Assembly: GCA_023091665.1 (NCBI GenBank)
Contig: JALJCQ010000024.1
Coordinates: 124,001 to 188,000 of the forward strand
Origin: Pythium myriotylum
Lineage: Eukaryota > Oomycota > Peronosporomycetes > Pythiales > Pythiaceae
DNA: 64,000 nucleotides
Direction: 5' to 3'
In this document: positions 41,418 through 50,321 of the stretch, piece by piece
Numbering within the stretch: the stretch's first letter is position 1
Layout of the letters: each line of letters starts with the position of its first letter
Made by a program: the position numbers and the translations under genes
The notes under the pieces: generated by a model
Told to the model about the DNA's origin: nothing
The model's database searches: none
The model's input: the letters and a program-made list of their open reading frames with translations, nothing else

Positions 41418-43628
41418 ATGGCCACAACGACCGCTCACCCGCCGGCCATGTCGCGCTCGTCCTCCGCGTCCTCCGCGAGCTTGCACCCGTGGCCCTACGA
41501 GCCCCGGCCGAGCCGTCCCGCCTCCTTTGACCGTGCGTCATCTGCTGGCTCCGCCGATAGGAGCTCGGGCCGTTCCCGCAACGGCCACCAGTACTCATCT
41601 CGAGATCTCGATCACCAGGCACAGCGTCGCAGCGTCTCGCTGAGCGACCGCCGCCTCGCCACGCTTGCCAACGAGACGGCGGCCATCATCCAGTGGGGTC
41701 GCATCCTCCGCACGCCGGAGCCCCGTCTCGCGCGCTGGAAATGGGTCGAGAACAACGGCGGCTTCGCGCTCTACACGCGCCACGAGACCCAGCGATACGC
41801 AGTGCTCGCCATCGGCGTGGTAGACGCCAGCGTCGCCGAACTCGCGGCGCTGCTCCAGTCTCGCGGCAGCAGCCAGTACGTGCAGCAGATGGAGGCGCTG
41901 CTCGGAGAGCAGTTCAGGCACGGCGCGCACGTCCACGACGTCGACCTAAGCAACGACGCACTGCCACCGCTGACTGTCGGCGAGACGGACTCGGTGCTCT
42001 CGCAGCTCTCCGTCAAGACGGCCACGTTTGCCAAGCCGAGTATGCTGTCGAGCCACGAGCAGTGGTGCTACGCAGATGCAGTGTACTCGCACAGTTCGGG
42101 GCAGATCTTTGAAAAACACATGACCACGCTGCGCTCCAAACACGTGCTCTCGGGCAAGTCGAGTAGTAAGACGAAAGAGTTCCACGACGTGATCGGCGGC
42201 TACTGCGTGCAGCCTGATCTGCCTCCCAACGCCAATCTTGGTGGTGCGGATGGAAACGGAGACGAGGGGATGTCGTCGAAGACTCTAGCGTCAAAAGTTC
42301 ACTTCTACGCTGAGCTCTTCACGCCAAAGCAGTTTGGGATCAGCGTACCCGCTTCCATGACTACGATGACCGACAGATCCATTCGTCATCGCCTCGTGCG
42401 TCTTGCTCAGGCATGTTCACGCCTTCCACAACTCATCCGTCGTCGACGCCTTGGCGTACAGGTTCTTATCGACAGCAACCGCATTTTGCCCCCGACAAAC
42501 GTGCCATGTGTGAGGTGCGATCGCCACCTCATCATCGCGAAGCTCTGTCGCGTGTGCGGCCATGGCGTGTGTGACGATTGCTCAAACAAATATGAGCGTG
42601 AGCGCAAGGTCCGAGGCAGCGACCGCCTTCGGATCGAGAGTATTCGAGTATGTGAGCACTGTATTCGTCGTCTTGACACCGCTGACTACTCTCACCTTGG
42701 CGAGACTGCCTTCACCCCACCGCGGGTTTGTCCGGATCCAGAGAATGCCAAGCCAGCCGGTGCAGTGCTCACAGCACTCCTCCAGGACGCGCTCATGAAC
42801 GCGACGACTGCAGAGAAGAAGGCATCGGTCATGAGCGTCATCAAGTGTGTCCTCGACCAAGAGAATGACACCTCAAGTGAGAACACTGACAGCAGCAATG
42901 GTTCCACACCTGTGACTCCGCAGAAGCGCATGAAGCTCACCTCGACCAGCACCGAGAAAGACTTTGTGCGAGCCCTCGTGGACCTGCAGGTCGAGAAGGT
43001 ACTATACGCAGATGCTGCTGTGGCTGAGGTGAATGGCCGAGAGTATACAGTCAACTCAAAGTGTGCTCCTGACGTCCAAATGGCCCACCCCGTACCAGAG
43101 AACGAGGAGCAGCGATTGCGAGTAATCCGAGACACCCATATTCGCGAGCTCGGGCGGTCTGAAGAGCTCAGTCTCATTTGCGAAATGGCGTCCCGCGAAA
43201 TGGACTGCTTCGCGACCCTCGTTACCATTGTGGACAAAGAAGAGCTATATGTCGCCGCATCAAACGTCAAGACTCTCGAATTGCAGAGCTTCGCGCGCAA
43301 CGACTCGTTCTGTGCCCACACGATTATGTCGCAGAACCCCCTCGTCGTGCCCCACCCGGAGGCAGATGTCCGCTTCCACCAGTGCTTGCCCGTCAAAATG
43401 CTCGGCACTAAATATTACTGCGGCTTCCCCGTCGTCGCGGGCGACGCGATCATCGGTGCGATGTGCTGCGTCGATGTCAAGTCGCGAGAGCTCACGGAGT
43501 CCCAGTACACGTACCTCACCAAGCTAGCGGACACGGCAGGCAAACTCGTTTCCCTGCACGCCGAGCAGAAGCAGCGCTCGCTGTCCATGCACGAGTCCGT
43601 CGCGGAGTCTCGAGTCTCAGCTCCGTGA
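41418..43628 (+). CDS. START-like + FYVE-variant + GAF protein, copy 1
   Basis: Intronless frame of 736 residues from the ATG at 41418. Residues 1-70 are Ser/Arg-rich. A START-like region follows (WKWVENNGGFALYTRH, WCYADAVYSHSSGQIFEKH). The zinc finger holds CVRC, LCRVCG, VCDDC and VCEHC, four CX2C pairs in FYVE spacing, but the PI3P-binding (R/K)(R/K)HHCR motif is replaced by HLIIAKLCRVCG. The C-terminal GAF domain (about residues 560-720) contains FCAHTIMSQNPLVVPHPEAD, YYCGFPVVAGDAIIGAMCCV and ESQYTYLTKLADTAGKLVSL. Such START-FYVE-GAF combinations are abundant in oomycetes and rare elsewhere. Possible roles are lipid transport or sensing at endosomal membranes. Its paralogue lies at 44946-46877 in the opposite orientation. 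Confidence 0.82.
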   Translation: MATTTAHPPAMSRSSSASSASLHPWPYEPRPSRPASFDRASSAGSADRSSGRSRNGHQYSSRDLDHQAQRRSVSLSDRRLATLANETAAIIQWGRILRTPEPRLARWKWVENNGGFALYTRHETQRYAVLAIGVVDASVAELAALLQSRGSSQYVQQMEALLGEQFRHGAHVHDVDLSNDALPPLTVGETDSVLSQLSVKTATFAKPSMLSSHEQWCYADAVYSHSSGQIFEKHMTTLRSKHVLSGKSSSKTKEFHDVIGGYCVQPDLPPNANLGGADGNGDEGMSSKTLASKVHFYAELFTPKQFGISVPASMTTMTDRSIRHRLVRLAQACSRLPQLIRRRRLGVQVLIDSNRILPPTNVPCVRCDRHLIIAKLCRVCGHGVCDDCSNKYERERKVRGSDRLRIESIRVCEHCIRRLDTADYSHLGETAFTPPRVCPDPENAKPAGAVLTALLQDALMNATTAEKKASVMSVIKCVLDQENDTSSENTDSSNGSTPVTPQKRMKLTSTSTEKDFVRALVDLQVEKVLYADAAVAEVNGREYTVNSKCAPDVQMAHPVPENEEQRLRVIRDTHIRELGRSEELSLICEMASREMDCFATLVTIVDKEELYVAASNVKTLELQSFARNDSFCAHTIMSQNPLVVPHPEADVRFHQCLPVKMLGTKYYCGFPVVAGDAIIGAMCCVDVKSRELTESQYTYLTKLADTAGKLVSLHAEQKQRSLSMHESVAESRVSAP

Positions 43629-43942
43629 TACGTGATGGGGAGCTGCTCGTCGGAGCATGACGCGGCGTGCGAGCCCCGAGTGCATCACGTGAGCCGAGCC
43701 CGCGAGTTGTCTATGTCCCCAACATCTCAGTTGGAACATAACCGAATCAGATGGCTACATTCCGAAATCTCAGCCAATCATGAGCGTCAATCAAAGCCTG
43801 TCAGTCTGATTACGTCATCGAGTGAGCTCCTCACCGGCCAATGAGGGGTCTCCTCGTTGGTGCGGTGGAGCCATTCGGTCTGCCACCAGTGTCGGCACAC
43901 CGCACTCGCGAATTGTCCTCCTCCGCCACACAGCCCAACGCG
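43629..43942. promoter_or_regulatory. spacer with CCAAT and CRE-like motifs
   Basis: Between FYVE copy 1 and DODA copy 1, both plus strand. It holds CCAATCA near 43777, a second CCAAT near 43838 and a CRE-like TTACGTCAT near 43810. These probably belong to the DODA promoter; their roles are inferred. Confidence 0.4.
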
Positions 43943-44776
43943 ATGGCGACGCAACAGAAGACCACCCAGCCTGCGATCTTCGTGCCCCACGGCGGTGGCC
44001 CCATGCCGATTCTCGGCGCCGCCAACCACAAGGAGATGATCGAGTGGCTCACGCACTTCCAGCGCGACTTCGTCACGACGAAACCGGATGCGATCGTGCT
44101 CGTGACTGCCCATTGGGAAGCGCCCGTCGTGCGCATCACGTCATCTGCGGCACCGCCGTTGCTCTACGATTACTACAACTTCCCGCCAGAGTCGTACGAG
44201 ATCAAGTACCCCGCCCCTGGGCATCCCGAGCTCGCCAAGCGGATCCATGACCTGCTTGGTGAGAAGAACATCAAGTCCGAACTTGACGATGAGCGTGGGT
44301 ACGACCACGGTGTGTTTATTCCACTTAAGCTCATGTATCCCGATGCCGACATCCCGGTCGTCCAAGTGTCCGTGATCGACTCACTCGATGCGGCTCAGCA
44401 TGTGAAAGTCGGGGAGGCATTGGGGCCACTGCGCAAGGAGAACATTCTCATCATCGGCTCGGGGCTCTCATTCCACAACTTTCGCCCACTCCGCGGCAAT
44501 CCAGATGGTGCAAACATCGCAAATGCCGCCAGTGTTCCATTCCACGAGTACCTCTACGAGTCTCTGGTACTGACGACCGATCCTGAAGTGCGCCGTGAAC
44601 GACTTGAGCGCTGGGCAGAAGCCCCATTCGCGCGAAAGAACCATGAGCGCGAGGAGCACTTGCTTCCCCTGCACGTCATCGCCGGTGCTGGCTTGCACGA
44701 CCCATGCGAGGAGATCTTCAATGGCTATGTCATGAGCATCCGTACTTCGGGATACCTCTTTGGAGCTAGGACCTAA
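43943..44776 (+). CDS. LigB-family extradiol dioxygenase (DODA-like), copy 1
   Basis: Intronless frame of 277 residues; the ATG at 43943 is used because it aligns with the second copy's start. Metal-site motifs of class III extradiol (LigB) dioxygenases are present: PHGGGPMPILG, VLVTAHWEAPVV, DDERGYDHGVFIPLKLM, GSGLSFHN and LPLHVIAGAG, supplying four conserved His. Plant DODA cleaves L-DOPA to betalamic-acid precursor; YgiD is the bacterial relative. In oomycetes the substrate is unknown but may be a catechol, perhaps tyrosine- or host-derived. It lies 315 bp after FYVE copy 1 and runs convergent with FYVE copy 2 (170 bp). The second DODA copy at 48221 shares most residues, including all listed motifs. 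Confidence 0.9.
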   Translation: MATQQKTTQPAIFVPHGGGPMPILGAANHKEMIEWLTHFQRDFVTTKPDAIVLVTAHWEAPVVRITSSAAPPLLYDYYNFPPESYEIKYPAPGHPELAKRIHDLLGEKNIKSELDDERGYDHGVFIPLKLMYPDADIPVVQVSVIDSLDAAQHVKVGEALGPLRKENILIIGSGLSFHNFRPLRGNPDGANIANAASVPFHEYLYESLVLTTDPEVRRERLERWAEAPFARKNHEREEHLLPLHVIAGAGLHDPCEEIFNGYVMSIRTSGYLFGART

Positions 44777-44945
44777 ACTACTACTCAAGGCAAGGGGGAA
44801 TCCAAATTTTGTGCAAGATAAGACCGTTGCGGGCCGCCGGATCAGTAGCTCAAAATTCACTGTTTGTGTGATATGTACATGAAATGGCCATGCTGCTAAT
44901 GGTGATGTAGGAGTATCGAGAGTCCTTCCGTTGAGTCTCTGCAGG

Positions 44946-46877
44946 TTACGAGCGGGATGCTTCACGCGACTTTGCCGACTGCAGCGTGATGAATTTGCCC
45001 GCAGTCTCAGCCAATTTGAGAAGATAGGCGTAGTGGGACTCGGTCAGTTCACGAGTCTTCAAGTCGACGCAGCACAGTGCACCAATGACTTCCCCGCGTG
45101 CGATGATCGGGAAACCGCAGTAGTACTTGACTCCAAACGTGTCCACGAGGATGCATTGGTGAAAGCGGACATCAGCCTCCGGGTGAGGAATCACAAGCGG
45201 GTCGCGCGACATAACTGTGTGGCCACAGAACGTCGAGTTTCGATCCAGCTTTTTAAGCCCAAGCGAAGGGAGGCTCGAGGCCATGATGAGAAGGTCGTCC
45301 TGATCAACAAGCGAGATAAGCGAGGCGAAGCAGTCGAGTTCCCGTGCAGCCATTTGGGTGATGAGCACAAGTTCATCTGCGTTGTTGAGGTCACGAATGT
45401 TCCACTCGCGGATGGTTTGCACGCGTTTGGCATCGTCGACTGGAACTGGATGTGGCATGAGGCCATCGGGGTTGCTCTTCGGGTCAAGCGAGTATGCACG
45501 ACCCTGAGCTTCCGCCATCCGTGCCTGGTCGTGCGGCACAGTGGAGACTTTCAGGCTCAGCAGTCCGCGAACATAGTCTTCCACTGAGTCTGCCGGCGTG
45601 GATTGCTTCCGCGTGGCAGCTGCACTGCGTTTGACCTCCGGCTCAGGTTCCGATTTGTCGTCGAGCACGCACTTGATCACATTCACGACGGACGCCAGCC
45701 GTTCGTCGCTGTTAGCATTGTTCAGGGCGTCCTGAAGAAGAGTTGTGAGAGCGGTCGAGGCCGGTGTCGTGTTCTCTGAGTCAGGAAAAATGTGCATGGA
45801 GGAGAACGACGAGTCTCCGAGGTGAGAATAGTCGGCGGCATCCACGCGGCGGATACAATACACGCAAATGCGGACGTTTTCAATGCGGAGACGACCGGTA
45901 CTGCGCGACTTGCGCTCCCGCTCGTACTTGGAAGAGCAGTCCCGGCAGACACCACAGCCGCACATGCGGCAAAGCTTGGCGACGAGAAGCTGCTTGTCAC
46001 AACTGAAGCACGGGACATTGGTCGGCGGCAAGATCCTGTTGCTGTCCACGAGCACCTGAGCCCCAAGACGGCGACGACGTACGAGTGTGGACAAACGCGA
46101 GCAGCTTTGAGCGAAGCGGATGAGTCGGCTGCGCGTGGCCGAGTGAGAAAGCGCTGCCGCCGACAACTCGGACGACCGGCTGGTCATCGTCAGCTCAGCA
46201 TAGAAGTGAACCTTGGTCGATCCGCCCGAGGTGGTGACCACGAGGCTGTCAACATCTTCATCTTCGGCTTCCTCGTCCGCGTGGTGGTCTCCCTGCACGC
46301 AGTAGATACCACCGATGACGTTCTGGATCTCTTTGGTCTTCTTGCTGGACTTTCCCGTGAGCACGTCCCTAGCCGAGATGCTCGTAAACTGTTTCTCAAA
46401 CACCTGGCCGGACGCGTGCGCGTAGACGGCGTCGAGGAAGCACCACTCCTCGTAGTTGGCGAGCATGCTTCCTTTGGCATACGTGGCGGTCTTGACGGCG
46501 AGCTGCGCCAGCGCGGCGTTGGAGTCGCGTGCGCTGGGGGGCGGCTCGCTCGTGAGGTCGACCTCGTGGACGACGGCGCCGCCCTTGAACTCGTCGCCCA
46601 TGATCGCCTCGGCGCGCTCCTCGTGCTGGTCGCTCCTCGTGGCGTTGAGCAGCGCCGCGAGCTCGGCGATGCTGGCGTCGACGAGCCCGACGCCGAGCAC
46701 GGCGAAGCGGCCGGCGTCGTGGCGCGTGTAGAGCGAGAAGTCGCCCGTGTTCTCGATCCACTTCCACTGGGCCGAGGCGCGCAGGATGCGCCCCCAGCGC
46801 AGGCCCGCGGCCGTGTCGGCGGCGAGCCCCACGAGCTCTCGGTCGCTGAGCGCGACGGCGCGCGGAGGCGGGGCCAT
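44946..46877 (-). CDS. START-like + FYVE-variant + GAF protein, copy 2 (inverted)
   Basis: Intronless frame of about 643 residues; the ATG at 46877 (MAPPPRAVALSDRELVGLAA) sits in GCCATGG context and aligns with copy 1 around residue 75. It shares WKWIENTGDFSLYTRH, VLVDSNRILPPTNVPCFSC, AKLCRMCGCGVCRDC, the CVYC pair, HTVMSRDPLVIPHPEADVRF and YYCGFPIIARGEVIGALCCV with copy 1. The FYVE basic pocket is again missing. It lacks copy 1's Ser/Arg-rich leader and has a different acidic linker (DEEAEDEDVD). It is inverted relative to copy 1 and ends 170 bp from the convergent DODA copy 1. Open frame continues upstream without an ATG-supported extension, so the N-terminus could differ. Function as for copy 1 is unknown. 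Confidence 0.82.
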   Translation of the reverse strand: MAPPPRAVALSDRELVGLAADTAAGLRWGRILRASAQWKWIENTGDFSLYTRHDAGRFAVLGVGLVDASIAELAALLNATRSDQHEERAEAIMGDEFKGGAVVHEVDLTSEPPPSARDSNAALAQLAVKTATYAKGSMLANYEEWCFLDAVYAHASGQVFEKQFTSISARDVLTGKSSKKTKEIQNVIGGIYCVQGDHHADEEAEDEDVDSLVVTTSGGSTKVHFYAELTMTSRSSELSAAALSHSATRSRLIRFAQSCSRLSTLVRRRRLGAQVLVDSNRILPPTNVPCFSCDKQLLVAKLCRMCGCGVCRDCSSKYERERKSRSTGRLRIENVRICVYCIRRVDAADYSHLGDSSFSSMHIFPDSENTTPASTALTTLLQDALNNANSDERLASVVNVIKCVLDDKSEPEPEVKRSAAATRKQSTPADSVEDYVRGLLSLKVSTVPHDQARMAEAQGRAYSLDPKSNPDGLMPHPVPVDDAKRVQTIREWNIRDLNNADELVLITQMAARELDCFASLISLVDQDDLLIMASSLPSLGLKKLDRNSTFCGHTVMSRDPLVIPHPEADVRFHQCILVDTFGVKYYCGFPIIARGEVIGALCCVDLKTRELTESHYAYLLKLAETAGKFITLQSAKSREASRS

Positions 46878-47767
46878 GGCGAGTGAGCAGCGAGCGGAGA
46901 GAGGCAGCGCGGGCGGGCCAGAGTGATTGTTGACGCGTCGCGAGGGCGGCGCGTCTGCCGCGCGAGGGAGGGAGGGACGGCCGCTTCGCCCGAGGGCTCG
47001 CAGAGAGCCGACGCGCGCGGACCTCGTGAGCAGCGCGACGCAACCCCCGAGTGTCAAACACCCAAATTGAAGTGGCAGCTGTAGGTACCAGGCGGCGGAC
47101 GCGTTCGTGGCCTGAGTTCGACCCAGCCGTCGTTCGCAACATTGACAACCAGAGCGCGGCACCCTCTACAAACCGATTGATAACTTAATGTCGACTTCCA
47201 CGAGGTATGGGGATCACGCAAGTCAGATCGCAGACAATCGCGTTAATCAATCAATTGTAAAAAGGCATTTTATTGATATATACAGGTTGTAAACTGTTGA
47301 CATGGTGAAATATCGTGCGACAATCGGGCATGGCGCCAGTCGAGCGCACAGGTGCGTGGCTCTCTCGCTGCGCCTGGCGCGTTTCCCGGGCTTCCCCACG
47401 GCTCGGACGCCGCCACGTGCGACGGTTTGCTCGATTTCGCCGCCCCATTTCCATTCTTGGACCCACCAGCATGTCGCAAGCGTTTTGGCGGCACTGACGA
47501 AGCCACGATCAGAGGTCCACTATCCACGACGGGAAAGATTGCTCGCCCGCCGAGCTGACAGGGATGACGCACAATCACGGCACCCTCGACAGGGCAACGA
47601 GTTGGGTGACTGAACTAGATCGAGACCGCCGAGAGGTCTTTGTTTGCACCGAAGTGAGGGTCTGTCTTCGTGCGCTTAGACAGACTCCGTGAATCTCTTC
47701 AAACGCTGCGGATCAAAACGGAGGGATGCAACCATCACTAGGTTTCTATTTTCCATTCACTTCGTAG

Positions 47768-47818
47768 ACTTCGCTTCCAGCCACCCGTCCAGGATTGACG
47801 GGTGGCTGGAAGCGAAGT
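47768..47818. repeat. perfect 22-bp inverted repeat with 7-base loop
   Basis: Left arm 47768-47789 and right arm 47797-47818 are exact reverse complements around loop 47790-47796. The arms start ACTTCGCTTCC and include CCACCCGTC. Pairing breaks immediately outside at 47767/47819. Confidence 0.9.
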
Positions 47819-47821
47819 GCA

Positions 47822-47844
47822 GAGCGAATTGACTCAATTCGCTC
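47822..47844. repeat. perfect 11-bp inverted repeat with 1-base centre
   Basis: Arms 47822-47832 (GAGCGAATTGA) and 47834-47844 (TCAATTCGCTC) are exact reverse complements around position 47833. The element begins three bases after the larger hairpin ends. It could be a protein-binding palindrome or part of the same foldback structure. Confidence 0.85.
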
Positions 47845-48220
47845 AGCTGAGTTTTTGTCATTGGTTGCAGCAGTAAGGGCTGTCCAACGAAACGAACAAG
47901 TGGGACTCATGAGATCAGCCTGCGCACTACAGTGTACGTACAGTATCCTGAAGAACGGAGGCAAAGTCCCAGTTAACGTCCCCAAGATGGTGGTGAATGC
48001 GATCCTCATGTACCTACAGTACAATACTGGACGGTCCCGATGAACAGTCCAGTTGATGATGAATGGAGGGGATGCGCCCGTGGTCGCCCCAATGACACTA
48101 ATCATCAAGGCGACAAGACCCAATCCCCTGAGCAGCTCCGTCCGTCGATTGCGTTTTCTCATCTCCCCAAGAATGTACACGCTCACCACCAACTGCTGCT
48201 CCCATTGACCTAGCACTAGG

Positions 48221-49051
48221 ATGTCAACGCCGTCGACGAAGGCCGTGCAGCCTGCCGTGTACGTGCCCCACGGCGGCGGCCCCTTGCCGATCCTCGGCGA
48301 GCCAAGTCACGCGGCGATGGTCGAATGGCTCGGCAACTTTCAGCGCGACTTCGTCACGACACGACCGGATGCGATCGTGCTCGTGACTGCGCACTGGGAG
48401 GCCCCCGTGGTGCGCATCACGTCAGCCGCAGCGCCCAAGCTCCTCTACGACTACTATGGGTTCCCTCCGCAGGCGTACGACATCGAGTACCCAGCGCCAG
48501 GCCACCCGCAACTTGCTCAGCGCATCCACGCGCTGCTCAACGCGAACGGCATCCCATCCGAGCTGGACGACCAGCGAGGCAACGACCACGGCGTCTTCAT
48601 CCCGCTCAAGCTCATGTTCCCCGACGCAGACGTGCCCGTGGTGCAGATGTCTGTGCTCAGCTCGCTCGATGCGGCCGCGCACGTGAAGCTGGGCGAGGCG
48701 CTGCGTCCGCTGCGCAGCGACAACATTCTCATCGTCGGCTCGGGCCTTTCGTTCCACGGGTCGAGCTCGTTTCGCGGAGATCGCAACGCAGCCAACTTGG
48801 CGAGCCTCCAGTTCCACGAGTATCTCACCGAGTCGCTCGTGCAGACGACGGACCCGGAGGCGCGTCGGCGCCGCCTCGAGCGCTGGGCGAGCGACGCGCC
48901 GTTCGCGCGCATGGTCCACCGGCGCGAGGAGCACCTGCTGCCGCTGCACGTGGTCGCCGGCGCCGGCCTGGACGAGCCGTGCGAGGAGATCTTCGACGGC
49001 GACGTGATGCAGGTGCGCACGGCCGGCTTCCTCTTCGGCGCGAGGACGTAG
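48221..49051 (+). CDS. LigB-family extradiol dioxygenase (DODA-like), copy 2
   Basis: Intronless frame of 276 residues from the ATG at 48221. It keeps the four His motifs of copy 1: PHGGGPLPILG, VLVTAHWEAPVV, DDQRGNDHGVFIPLKLM and LPLHVVAGAGL. The C-terminus also matches (DPCEEIF or EPCEEIF, then LFGART). By eye well over two thirds of residues match copy 1. Third codon positions are richer in G/C than in copy 1, giving long shadow frames. Sequence divergence at GNILIVGSGLSFHGSSSFRG against LSFHNFRPLRG is the clearest difference near the active-site edge. Same catechol-cleaving chemistry is inferred; substrate unknown. Preceded by a 1.3-kb spacer with hairpins. Confidence 0.9.
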   Translation: MSTPSTKAVQPAVYVPHGGGPLPILGEPSHAAMVEWLGNFQRDFVTTRPDAIVLVTAHWEAPVVRITSAAAPKLLYDYYGFPPQAYDIEYPAPGHPQLAQRIHALLNANGIPSELDDQRGNDHGVFIPLKLMFPDADVPVVQMSVLSSLDAAAHVKLGEALRPLRSDNILIVGSGLSFHGSSSFRGDRNAANLASLQFHEYLTESLVQTTDPEARRRRLERWASDAPFARMVHRREEHLLPLHVVAGAGLDEPCEEIFDGDVMQVRTAGFLFGART

Positions 49052-49153
49052 TGTAGCAAACTCGTATCATGTCAATATACTAGATGGCTACACACTACGA
49101 GTGTTGCGCGAAGGTGGCGAGTGAGTGGCGCGGAGCCATTTCCACCGACAGCG

Positions 49154-50265
49154 ATGAGCGGCGACCGGAACCCGACGAACAAGCTGCTGGAGGACCTCGT
49201 GGAGAAGGCGGGCGTTAAGAAGCTCGTGCTGGAGGACCCGGAGCAGGTCGTGTGCGACGACGAGTGGACGGAGGAGCGCGAGCGGCTCGCGGAGGAGCTG
49301 CTCGCTCAGGACCAGTCGACCATCCCCGAGTACTGGCAGAGTGCGTCGAGCGCGCGCGACGAGCTGGCGGCGGCGCTGACGAGAGGCTTGCGTGCGCAGA
49401 TAAGTACGAGCGAGAGGCCGCCAAGAGCTGGGACAAGTTCTACAAGCGCAACACGACCAACTTCTACAAGGACCGGCACTATCTGCATCTCGTGTTTCCC
49501 GACTTGGATGTCAACAAGGTATCGCGCTCTACTCGCATTGCGCTGACGACGACATGCGAGCGGAGACTGACGCGGACGTGGCTGCTAGGAGGACCCATCC
49601 AAGAAGGTGCTGCTCGAGGTCGGCAGTGGCGTCGGCAACGCCGCGCTGCCTCTGCTGGAGATCAACCCGTCGCTGAACGTGATCTGCATTGACTTCGCGG
49701 AGAGCGCCATCGCGCTGCTCAAGGTACGGCCCGTGTATCCAGCACTCGCTGGCCCATACTGACACTGACTTCCGTGCAGAAGCAACCGCTCTACGACCCG
49801 GCGCGCGTCGCGGCGTCAGTCTGCGACATCACCAATGACCCACTGCCAGAAGAGGCCTTCGCCGACGGTGGCGTCGACTTCGCGCTTTTCCTCTTCTGCC
49901 TCTCGGCCATCCATCCGGACAAGATGCAGGACGCCGTGAACAAGGTGGTCGCGGCCATCAAGCCCGGTGGGAAGCTCTTCTTCCGCGACTACGGGCGCTA
50001 CGATCAGGCCCAGCTGCGTTTCCGACCGGGCCACAAACTGCAGGAGAACTTCTACGTGCGCCAGGACAACACGCGCGCATACTACTTCACAGTCGAGGAA
50101 GTGCAGAAGCTCATGGAAACGGCCGGCCTCGTATGCGTCGAGAACGACTATATTCGCCGCCAGTACGTCAACCGCCAGCAGAGCGTCGTGCGCTTCCGCG
50201 TCTGGGTCCACGGCATCTTCCAAAAGCCGCTGACAAGCGATGCGGCGGTCGAGGCCTCCTCATAG
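49154..50265 (+). CDS. METTL6: METTL6-type tRNA N3-methylcytidine methyltransferase
   Basis: Four exons (49154-49340, 49400-49518, 49589-49723, 49780-50265) give 308 residues, all joined in phase. Motif order fits METTL2/6/8: KSWDKFYKRNTTNFYKDRHY, then LVFPDLDVNKEDPSKKVLLE, motif I VGSGVGNAALPLLEIN, ICIDFAESAIALLK, SVCDITNDPLPEEAF, the LFCLSAIHPDKMQDAV segment, KPGGKLFFRDYGRYDQAQLR and YYFTVEEVQKLMETAGL. These enzymes place m3C in the anticodon loop (position 32) of serine or threonine/arginine tRNAs. KDRHYLHLVFPDL favours METTL6 over METTL2/8, but the subgroup was judged by eye. The start ATG at 49154 is preferred to a GTG-initiated extension. Confidence 0.88.
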
Positions 50266-50321
50266 AGTGGTTCGATCGTGATTGATGACTGTGTTAATAG
50301 AAATCCATTCCTCTTCAGTCT

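Larger units (their letters stand above)
46878..48220. other. long spacer before DODA copy 2 with hairpins; no gene supported
   Basis: About 1.3 kb between two divergent genes. Small frames occur on both strands (for example 47302-47613 + and 47746-48216 -) without recognisable domains. The notable content is the pair of perfect inverted repeats at 47768-47844, listed separately. It may be a relic of the duplication breakpoint or of a small mobile element. Confidence 0.45.

Noticed and set aside
45792..46886. 364-residue plus-strand frame opposite FYVE+GAF copy 2
   Set aside because: Antisense shadow without motifs; the minus-strand frame carries clear FYVE and GAF signatures.
47746..48216. 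156-residue minus-strand frame in the hairpin spacer
   Set aside because: Spans the inverted repeat, no recognisable domain, weak start; not supported as a gene.
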